From contig URNY01000033.1 in assembly GCA_900549375.1 (NCBI GenBank), positions 1-20,371 of the forward strand: a stretch of 20,371 bases of DNA, written 5' to 3'. The notes beneath the pieces are model-generated. The model worked only from the letters and a program-made list of their open reading frames with translations, did not search any database and was not told where the DNA came from. The translations under genes and the position numbers were made by a program. This DNA is from an uncultured Bacteroidales bacterium (GTDB taxonomy: Bacteria > Bacteroidota > Bacteroidia > Bacteroidales > Muribaculaceae). Shown piece after piece: positions 1-9,638 of this stretch (its first letter is position 1; every line of letters begins with the position of its first letter).

Positions 1-21
1 AACTCAATTCTATCACTATAT

Positions 22-54
22 CTTTCCGCATTTCACTTTTTTGTAGTAACTTTG
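22..54 (+). promoter_or_regulatory. Candidate Bacteroidetes promoter for the cytochrome b-like gene
   Basis: A TAACTTTG element at 47-54 matches the Bacteroidetes -7 consensus TAnnTTTG. A CTTT at 22-25 lies about 20 bases upstream in place of the -33 TTTG. The expected start of transcription would be near 61, leaving a leader of about 19 bases before the ATG at 80. The -7 match is good and the -33 match is imperfect. Confidence 0.5.
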
Positions 55-79
55 CAGAGCTAAAATAAGCCAAAATACA

Positions 80-529
80 ATGAACAGACTGAACAATCCT
101 TCCTCCCGCCTCAAACTCTGCAACCGCACACTCGGCATCACGCTGCTTCTGATGTTGGCATCGGGCATCCAGCTTGAAGCCACTTCCGGCCGATATCCCT
201 GTTCGGTATGGCTGCATATCATACTCGGGATTCTGCTTACCGTTCTATCGATTTACCATATTTACCTGCATTACAGGAAAAGCAACTGGTTCACCCGGTT
301 TGCCAAGAACCGCAACGCCTCGACCCGAATCCTCTGGTGGGTGTTCCTGCTGACCGCTGTCACAGGTATAGCGTCTACCATCAGCTGGATTGGCCACAAT
401 CAGCACACTCCCCTCGGCGGCGTGCACGGCAAGATCGGCTTTCTGATGGTGATCATAGCCATAATCCATGCAGTCCGCCACATCCGCAAAAAGAAACGCC
501 TCGCCCGCGTAGACTCTGTCAATAGTTGA
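80..529 (+). CDS. Small four-helix membrane protein, DUF4405/cytochrome b-like
   Basis: The 149-residue protein has four predicted membrane helices, at about 17-33, 43-65, 84-103 and 113-135, and a basic C-terminus. Helix 2 carries H46 and H60 and helix 4 carries H116 and H130, so both helices have a histidine pair exactly 14 residues apart. That spacing is the heme-ligand pattern of diheme b-type cytochromes. Size and pattern fit the DUF4405 family, described as flavinylation-associated cytochromes. The likely role is inner-membrane electron transfer, but no partner redox gene lies in the window, so the electron donor and acceptor are unknown. The gene has its own promoter just upstream and runs convergently into the ATPase gene, overlapping it by 11 bases. 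The membrane and histidine reading is solid; the family name is less certain. Confidence 0.75.
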   Translation: MNRLNNPSSRLKLCNRTLGITLLLMLASGIQLEATSGRYPCSVWLHIILGILLTVLSIYHIYLHYRKSNWFTRFAKNRNASTRILWWVFLLTAVTGIASTISWIGHNQHTPLGGVHGKIGFLMVIIAIIHAVRHIRKKKRLARVDSVNS

Positions 530-1694
530 GCCCGAAGTGCCAAAGAGGAACGAATGGGGCATGTCCGAATTCTATATCATCGCGGACAACTATCCCTTTA
601 GGATCTCCTTCGAGTTGGCGCTTCCCCTTCTTAGAGCCACCAATCTCGAATATATGCTCGCCGATTCTGAAATCAGTGATTTTTGATGAGACTATCTCAT
701 TGTTTACTCTCATCTGATTATAAAAGAATGTTTCGCGAACGTTACCGATATCGGTGCCTTCTCCCTGAAGTGCATACATCAGGTTCGGATTGTCCACATA
801 CACTTTTTCCACCTTTCCGAGGCCACGCATTCCTCCGGTTTCGTCACGCAACAGTCCAATCATACCTCCTTTTTCAAGGTATGCCAGATAATCCGGCAAA
901 TCATTTTTACTCACCCTCAACTCTTGTCCGAGACTTGTCATATTCGGTTTATACGGCGCTGATTGAGAAAGTAAACCGAGAAGTCGTCGCAACTTTTTGG
1001 CTGTTGACACATTCATACCCGCGTATTGCGGTATATCCACCTCAAGTGTTTGTTGCATTATTTGCTGAAGGCGTATATCATAACCGGGCAAATTGCTGAA
1101 AGGATAGTATCCCTTGCGAAGATACTCTCTAAAATCCGGTAGCGGGTGATAATCAGTTGGCAATTCTACCTTATTCTCTATGATTTCATCGAGATTATAT
1201 ACCGGAAATTGTATTCCCCTGAACATTGAGAGATATTCTCTGAAAGAAAGTCCTTGCATGTGGAACATCAAGGCGCGTCGGCTCAGGTCTGCGGCTCCAT
1301 GATATATATCAAGCACCGAACTGCCGATAAATATCACCTGCAGGGTCGCATGAGAATCATATATTTGCTTCAGTTCTCTCGACCAACCTTCATATTTGTG
1401 AACTTCGTCAATAATGAGATGCAAGCCTCCATCCTTTATCAGGTCATCGGCGAGTTCTGTCAAGGTGTGAGTTGCGAACCAGCTATGGTCGGCCGTCACA
1501 TATAACCAACGTTCCGGATCCGGCTGGGATAAGAGATATTGCTTCACCATTGTTGACTTACCCACACCTCTGGGTCCTACGATACCAACCATACGATCTT
1601 CCCAAAAGATTCGATCGTACATATACCTGTGAAATTCGCGAGGAGTATGTGCCAACTCCTCGCGCATGAATTCTATCAGTTGCAAATCTATCAT
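519..1694 (-). CDS. ATP-binding protein, AAA_14/DUF4143 type
   Basis: The 391-residue protein has a Walker A motif GPRGVGKST at 40-48, a Walker B LIIDEVH at 93-99, a sensor-like GSS at 124-126 and an arginine pair R139-R140 that could act as a finger. This is the AAA_14 ATPase arrangement. The C-terminal part, about 200-391, looks like DUF4143, a winged-helix plus nuclease-like fold, with D341 and E350 in a DFRIG...FEIGG context. Family members are common and multicopy in Bacteroidales and archaea, and their function is poorly known; proposals include DNA-related or toxin-antitoxin-like roles. The start at 1694 sits about 17 bases from a TATCTTTG promoter element and downstream of an unusual repeat array, which suggests dedicated regulation. 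There is no signal peptide, so it is cytoplasmic. It is not part of the PUL. Confidence 0.85.
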   Translation of the reverse strand: MIDLQLIEFMREELAHTPREFHRYMYDRIFWEDRMVGIVGPRGVGKSTMVKQYLLSQPDPERWLYVTADHSWFATHTLTELADDLIKDGGLHLIIDEVHKYEGWSRELKQIYDSHATLQVIFIGSSVLDIYHGAADLSRRALMFHMQGLSFREYLSMFRGIQFPVYNLDEIIENKVELPTDYHPLPDFREYLRKGYYPFSNLPGYDIRLQQIMQQTLEVDIPQYAGMNVSTAKKLRRLLGLLSQSAPYKPNMTSLGQELRVSKNDLPDYLAYLEKGGMIGLLRDETGGMRGLGKVEKVYVDNPNLMYALQGEGTDIGNVRETFFYNQMRVNNEIVSSKITDFRIGEHIFEIGGSKKGKRQLEGDPKGIVVRDDIEFGHAPFVPLWHFGLNY

Positions 1695-1710
1695 GAGCGT
1701 AAGTTTTTTG

Positions 1711-1741
1711 CAAAGATAATACTTTCCCCTAAGAAGGGAAA
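1711..1741 (-). promoter_or_regulatory. Candidate promoter of the ATPase gene
   Basis: On the minus strand TATCTTTG (1718-1711) matches the TAnnTTTG -7 element. The region 20 bases upstream holds GTTTCC, a weak -33. The TTTCCC/GGGAAA dyad (1723-1741) fills the space between the two elements, so a protein bound there would block the promoter. The predicted leader is only about 10 bases. Confidence 0.4.
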
Positions 1742-1806
1742 CTTTTGAGAAAATATCTCCCCTTCAAGGTGACAATTTTGGAAATAATCGTCACCTTTGA
1801 GGGGAT
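1723..1806. repeat. Three-unit repeat of 33-bp period with dyads, upstream of the ATPase gene
   Basis: Three short dyads are centred at about 1732 (TTTCCC...GGGAAA), 1765 (CCTTCAAGG) and 1798 (CCTTTGAGG), exactly 33 bases apart. Units starting at 1723 and 1756 agree at about 20 of 33 positions, sharing CCCCT, a GGxGA-like core and TTTTG; the third unit is degenerate after its core. In addition 1758-1773 and 1790-1805 form an imperfect inverted repeat (CCCCT and AAGGTGAC arms around two mismatches). The array lies directly upstream of, and partly inside, the ATPase promoter. It reads like an operator or iteron-like site. The binding protein is unknown. Confidence 0.6.
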
Positions 1807-1833
1807 AGTCGGAATGACTGTGGGTTGAATTCA

Positions 1834-2172
1834 ATGATCGTAACCGGGCCCGACAATTCTTCATCGCGTAAAGAATTGCTTTATTCCGCCTTCCATCATC
1901 TCGAGTTCAAAAAAGCCAAACCATCGGAAGTCAATGAACTGAGCATCTCATCCACAAATCTTTTCTACGACCGAACTTCCGACTCAATCAAATTAACAAC
2001 AGATTCAGACAAGAGCTGTACTATCGGAATCTTCAACCTTGATGGAATTCTCATGATGAGTGCGGAAATTTCTAATGGGAATGCACTATCAATTGAAAAA
2101 CTTCCTACCGGTATCTATATTGCTGTTGCTATGGGTGCCAACCTAAATCAGAAAATCAAATTCGTAAAGTAA
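1834..2172 (+). pseudogene. Orphan C-terminal sorting-domain fragment (T9SS type A-like)
   Basis: This frame encodes 112 residues from ATG 1834; a TTG at 1825 would add three residues. The last ~75 residues resemble the C-terminal sorting domain of Bacteroidetes type IX secretion cargo: alternating beta strands, a GIFNLDGILM turn, a LPTGIYIAV segment and a terminal KIKFVK. Such domains normally end much larger secreted proteins. Here there is no signal peptide and no cargo domain, and the frame opens only at 1801 after an in-frame TGA, right at the edge of the repeat array. I therefore read it as the 3' remnant of a lost surface-protein gene rather than a working gene. The next gene starts 7 bases later. 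A short expressed protein cannot be excluded. Confidence 0.55.
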
Positions 2173-2179
2173 ACCTACC

Positions 2180-2665
2180 ATGAAAATTACAAAAATATTC
2201 AAATATTCTTTATTTTCAATCGCCTGCATTCTATCCATTTTTGCAATGGCGGCAATCATGCTTGTTCTCGACTGTTCGAGCTCGCTCGGCGATCAATTTG
2301 CCAATGACCAGTCTAATGCAAAGGGATTTATCAAGACTTTATATGAGGCTGCCAGCTTGAATAACGATGATCCTGACAACCCCGAAAAGCCGGATGTCAC
2401 CATCTACTCTACCACTCCTAAAGATCTTTCACTTGCTATCTGGAAAGACGGCACGCGATATTACCTCACCGAGGAACAATATAAAACAGCCAATCTCAGC
2501 GGCGCCTCAATCGAAGGTCTTACCGTATTGTCGAACATGGGCAATTTCATCATCTCATTGCATGACTTACAAACCAATATAACATATGTTGAGTATGCCA
2601 TGAAATATTACAAGGATCTTTTGCCTGATAAAGATCAGGCAACTGTGATAAGTGCAAGATATTAG
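2180..2665 (+). CDS. Small exported protein with a VWA-like DxSxS motif, possibly truncated
   Basis: The 161-residue protein has an N-terminal KITKIFKYS basic stretch and a hydrophobic segment at about 9-30 (signal peptide or anchor). It runs directly into IMLVLDCSSSLGDQF, which looks like the first strand of a von Willebrand factor A domain with the metal-binding DxSxS motif (D31, S33, S35). Only strand 1 and helix 1 of such a fold are present, about 30 residues against roughly 180 in a full domain, followed by an acidic, proline-rich linker (~62-72). The C-terminal ~85 residues form a separate module (LAIWKDGTRYYLTEEQY, a GLTVLSNMGNFIISL core, and an ISARY end). I do not recognise the family. 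The gene lies 7 bases after the sorting-domain fragment and ends in a strong hairpin. Together they may be debris of a fimbria-like or adhesin locus. Confidence 0.55.
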   Translation: MKITKIFKYSLFSIACILSIFAMAAIMLVLDCSSSLGDQFANDQSNAKGFIKTLYEAASLNNDDPDNPEKPDVTIYSTTPKDLSLAIWKDGTRYYLTEEQYKTANLSGASIEGLTVLSNMGNFIISLHDLQTNITYVEYAMKYYKDLLPDKDQATVISARY

Positions 2666-2668
2666 AAA

Positions 2669-2700
2669 CAGAGGAGTCCTCTTTTACGGGGACTCCTCTG
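2669..2700. terminator. Strong hairpin, probably a shared bidirectional terminator
   Basis: CAGAGGAGTCC at 2669-2679 pairs perfectly with GGACTCCTCTG at 2690-2700 around a 10-base loop. It begins 4 bases after the plus-strand stop. A T-run (2712-2717) follows on the plus strand, and TTTCTAAT follows on the minus strand. It probably ends both the plus-strand fragment genes and the minus-strand PUL operon, whose last stop is at 2784. Confidence 0.75.
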
Positions 2701-2783
2701 CAATAGCCAATCTTTTTTACCTTAAATATTGTGCCCTATTATTAGATTTCTTGATAAGTATATATGGAGGCTCCTTGAATATA

Positions 2784-6328
<3,545 letters not shown>

Positions 6329-6340
6329 CGTTCAATAAGA

Positions 6341-7855
6341 TTAGTTTAGATATTTGACGGATATGGTCATGGCCTTAGTGTCAAAGGTCAGCTCATATTT
6401 ACCCTCATCCACGACATTCCACTTATAGTCCGGGTCCCCCGCACGGCATATCATATCAGTTGCAGATACACCTGATTTTGATACAGTGCAGTTTTCTGTT
6501 GACGGACGATAGAAAGCCGCCCCGAAGTCCTTTTCAAAACTGCATTTGAACTCACCTTGTTTCAATGTGCCGGTCCATGTATATACTCCCTCCTTGCCGT
6601 TGACTGCGGTCAGGACTGTCGCATCATCCAGACTCCAGCCTCCTGCGGTAGCGCTTCCAATCATGTATAGCGGTTTAGCCTGTTCCTCACCGTCAAGATA
6701 GACGGCTTCAAATGTCATGGATTCAGTATTGAAAGTCAAACGGTAATTACCGGCTTCAGTCACTTCCCATTGATCATCGGGTTCGGTTGTAAATACCATG
6801 TTGTTTGCACTTGCACCTGATTTGGATACAGTTACTCCTGATGAGGCGGGACGATAGAACGGCGCTCCGAAATCTTTTTCACGGGCAGCCTTGAACGTTC
6901 CTCTTGCAAGTTCACCTTCCCAGACAAAAAGATTGTCATTGGCAGCATCGGCCACAATTTCAGTAGCGGCATCCCAGCTCCAGCCACCTTTTGTAGCTTC
7001 GCCAATCATATACAGTTTTGATGCCGGTTTGAAAGCGCCCGTATATTCCACTGCGAGAGTCCACTCTTTCAGATTGAAAGTCAGTCGGTAGATACCGGGG
7101 GTTTCAACTTTCCATTTATTGTCGGGACTGGTTGAGAACACGAAGGAGTTATCTTCAATTCCGTTCTCGTTAATCTTGACATCGGCTGTTGCAGGGCGTA
7201 TGAACGAGGCATTCCAGTCTCCGGGAGTGAGGCAGGCTTTCAGTTCACCTGCATACAATTTCCCTTCATAGACAAATTCATACTGAGATTTCTTTTCAAC
7301 CGGAGTCGGATTGTCGATATTCCATTCGTTGAGAGGAGAGGCGTCACCGACAAGATAGAGCGTCTCAGTCTCGATAGGCTCAATTTCCGGGGCATCCTGT
7401 TCGCGCAGATAGGAGGTACTCATTGTCCAATCACGGAGGTTGAATGTGAGGTGGTAAACACCGGCATCTGTAACACGCCATTTGTTATCTGGATCTCCGG
7501 CGTGCATCGTAAACTCTGCGTTTGTTATTGCTGTTTTTCCGATTTCCTCGCCATTATTCATCGGGCGAATGAATGCGGCATCCCAGCTGCCCGGAGTTAG
7601 ACAGAGTTTCATTTCTCCGGCGTTAAGATTACCTTCCCATTCAAACACCAAGGGGTCTTCCTCGGATGCTTCAAAGGGGGTCGGAGCGTCTATACTCCAA
7701 CCATTGGGGGTGGCGTCGCCTACCATATAGAGTGTGGATGTCTTGATAGGCAGATTGCCGTCAATGATGATCAGGTCTTTTTCATCATCGCAACTCGAAA
7801 AGGCCGTTGCCATGGCCAATCCGGTCAAGGTATATATTAATGATTTTAATTTCAT
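6341..7855 (-). CDS. SusE/SusF-like surface glycan-binding lipoprotein with four repeats
   Basis: The 504-residue lipoprotein has a lipobox at C22 (FSSC) followed by D-D-E, as expected for surface export. After a short linker come four beta-sandwich repeats of ~107 residues, at about 42-150, 166-272, 281-387 and 396-503. Each opens with LYM(V/I)G-A-GGW-like residues and closes with KW-V-AG-Y-LTFN. Aromatic and polar residues that could bind glucan recur: W53, W178, W292/W294 and W407, and an F(I/Y)RP motif in every repeat. Repeats 1-2 share LCLTPG(S/D)W and FIRP, while 3-4 share EKDFGA-FYRP, giving an A-A-B-B arrangement. SusE and SusF hold starch at the cell surface through similar domains. 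The gene lies 25 bases after susD and 12 before the GH27-like gene. The ligand is inferred, not shown. Confidence 0.88.
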   Translation of the reverse strand: MKLKSLIYTLTGLAMATAFSSCDDEKDLIIIDGNLPIKTSTLYMVGDATPNGWSIDAPTPFEASEEDPLVFEWEGNLNAGEMKLCLTPGSWDAAFIRPMNNGEEIGKTAITNAEFTMHAGDPDNKWRVTDAGVYHLTFNLRDWTMSTSYLREQDAPEIEPIETETLYLVGDASPLNEWNIDNPTPVEKKSQYEFVYEGKLYAGELKACLTPGDWNASFIRPATADVKINENGIEDNSFVFSTSPDNKWKVETPGIYRLTFNLKEWTLAVEYTGAFKPASKLYMIGEATKGGWSWDAATEIVADAANDNLFVWEGELARGTFKAAREKDFGAPFYRPASSGVTVSKSGASANNMVFTTEPDDQWEVTEAGNYRLTFNTESMTFEAVYLDGEEQAKPLYMIGSATAGGWSLDDATVLTAVNGKEGVYTWTGTLKQGEFKCSFEKDFGAAFYRPSTENCTVSKSGVSATDMICRAGDPDYKWNVVDEGKYELTFDTKAMTISVKYLN

Positions 7856-7880
7856 ATCTTTAGGTTTTTAGAATTGGCCT

Positions 7881-9617
7881 TTACTTGTTGTAACCGGGGT
7901 TCTGCTCAAGATTCGGATTGGCATTAAGAATCGGACGCATAATCGGGAAAATTTCGGTATTCTTGTTTGCATCCGGAGTCTTGTCCCACCATGTTCCGCT
8001 GCTGAATTTGCCAAAACGGATCAAGTCAATCCTTCGACGGCTCTCAGCAAAAAACTCTCGTCCCCATTCTGCGAGCAGTTCTTTCTCATCGAGGAAAGCC
8101 TTCCCTTCAGGAGAATAAAGCACATCATCATAATTCTCTTCGGGATAGTTGCGTTTACGCACACTGTTAAGCAGCTTGGCAGCCTCGGTTTTGTTCCCCG
8201 CGCGTAATTTACACTCGGCCAGAGAATAAATGATTTCAGGGAGACGGATTTCAGTGTAGTCGCTCTCCATCTGATGGGCGTCATCGTCGCTATAGAACGG
8301 ATACTTGGCAAAGTGCCAACCTGAATTATGGTCGCCGTTGCTGAGATTGCTGGTCTTGTTTGACGGCCATTTGTCAGGTGCAAGTCCCTGGAAGTTTCCT
8401 ACTGCATCGCGGATATAGAGGTCATACGGCTGTTCGGGTGCGCGTACACGGGCTTTGTTACCATTTTCATCAGTATATTCAAGATAGCCGAAAAGGAACA
8501 TGCCTTCACGTTTGCTGTCACCCAAATTACGGTACAGTTTCATTCGCTCGTCACCGGGATACTTGCGGAAATTCTGGATGGGCATACCAAGCTCGTATGT
8601 GTAGAGATTTCCATCAAGATCATACGATGGAGATGCGGCATATTTGGTATTGTGGTCTCCGGCCTTTGCTTTACGGTCGTTGAAGTAATAGCGTGCGCGT
8701 GCCGGAACTGTCCACCAATAGGTGTTGCCGTCATACAGCCAGTAAGAATAGCCCTGAGAGCTTGGGAAACCGAAGATTACCTCATCACACTGGTCATTGT
8801 TCCAGTCAAAGGCTGCGTCCCAACGGTCTGCAACAGCATAGGTGCCATAAACGCCGTCAATAATATCCTGAGCAACCTTCTCACAATCGGAATATCTGTT
8901 TTCGCCGATATAGACTTCAGCGTTAAGATACAGGCGGACAAGAAGAGCAGCGGCTCCGCCTTGTGTCCACTGACCCTGAAGATTTGAGCCGGTACCAAGT
9001 CCGTCTTTTTTGGAGAGTAGTTTGGTGCAGGCTTTAAGCTCGCTTTCGATGAAGTCAAAGATGACCTTGGGTTCAACCTGTTTCTCAGTATTGAGCGACA
9101 CATCGTTATAGCTTACGGCCAGAGGAATATGACGGAAAGCGTCAAGAAGTCGGATATAGAACCATGCACGCAGGGCGCGGCACTGTGCGTTGAGGTTATC
9201 AAACTCTGCCTGTGAGAAACCGAACTGTGACGGGTTGAGTTTGGCAAGGTCTTCGATAACGTAGTTGCACTGCATGATACCTTGGAAACAGCCGTTCCAC
9301 TCGGTCTGAGCATCGCCACCATCCTCGACATTCCACTGATGGTAGTGGAGGCGACGCCATTGACCTCCGTCGTCCCACCAACCGTCGCGGGTTGGAGTGA
9401 TGAGCTGGTCAGCAGTGAGTTCGTTAAGCACATGACGGCTGCCGATACTCCAGTAGGCGTGCTCAAACGGACGGAATACAGCGCGAACCACATCGCTCTT
9501 CGTATTGTAGTAGTTTTGCGTGCCGACCTGATCGTAGAGCGTTTCATCCAAGTCGGTGCAGCCGGTCATGGCGATTGCGCAGAAGGCCGCAGACGCTATA
9601 TATTTTAGAAATTTCAT
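7881..9617 (-). CDS. susD: SusD/RagB-family nutrient-binding lipoprotein
   Basis: The 578-residue protein has a lipoprotein signal with cysteine C20 (AIAMTGC), followed by TDLDETLYD, the usual SusD N-terminus with acidic residues. The TPR-like helical core includes the LPEIIYSLAECKLRAG segment, and near the end (about 518-537) is the conserved WGREFF...RRRIDLIRFG motif. The length is normal for the family, and it ends with the common NPGYNK-like tail. SusD forms the lid over the SusC transporter on the outside of the outer membrane and captures oligosaccharides. It starts 21 bases after the susC stop, so the pair is translated from one transcript. Specificity cannot be read from the sequence; the neighbours suggest an alpha-glucan. 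Confidence 0.93.
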   Translation of the reverse strand: MKFLKYIASAAFCAIAMTGCTDLDETLYDQVGTQNYYNTKSDVVRAVFRPFEHAYWSIGSRHVLNELTADQLITPTRDGWWDDGGQWRRLHYHQWNVEDGGDAQTEWNGCFQGIMQCNYVIEDLAKLNPSQFGFSQAEFDNLNAQCRALRAWFYIRLLDAFRHIPLAVSYNDVSLNTEKQVEPKVIFDFIESELKACTKLLSKKDGLGTGSNLQGQWTQGGAAALLVRLYLNAEVYIGENRYSDCEKVAQDIIDGVYGTYAVADRWDAAFDWNNDQCDEVIFGFPSSQGYSYWLYDGNTYWWTVPARARYYFNDRKAKAGDHNTKYAASPSYDLDGNLYTYELGMPIQNFRKYPGDERMKLYRNLGDSKREGMFLFGYLEYTDENGNKARVRAPEQPYDLYIRDAVGNFQGLAPDKWPSNKTSNLSNGDHNSGWHFAKYPFYSDDDAHQMESDYTEIRLPEIIYSLAECKLRAGNKTEAAKLLNSVRKRNYPEENYDDVLYSPEGKAFLDEKELLAEWGREFFAESRRRIDLIRFGKFSSGTWWDKTPDANKNTEIFPIMRPILNANPNLEQNPGYNK

Positions 9618-9638
9618 TTTTGTCTGTTTTGCAGGTTA

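Noticed and set aside
1792..1799. CACCTTTG as a plus-strand -7 element for the sorting-domain fragment
   Set aside because: The first base departs from TAnnTTTG, and the nearest TTTG is only about 12 bases upstream, too close for a -33.
1723..1821. Possible mini CRISPR array
   Set aside because: The repeats are imperfect, run head to tail without distinct spacers, number only three, and no cas gene is near. An operator-like array fits better.
9282..9608. Plus-strand open frames opposite susD and susC (for example 9282-9608 and 9651-10082)
   Set aside because: They overlap well-defined family proteins on the other strand and show no domain, signal or promoter of their own.
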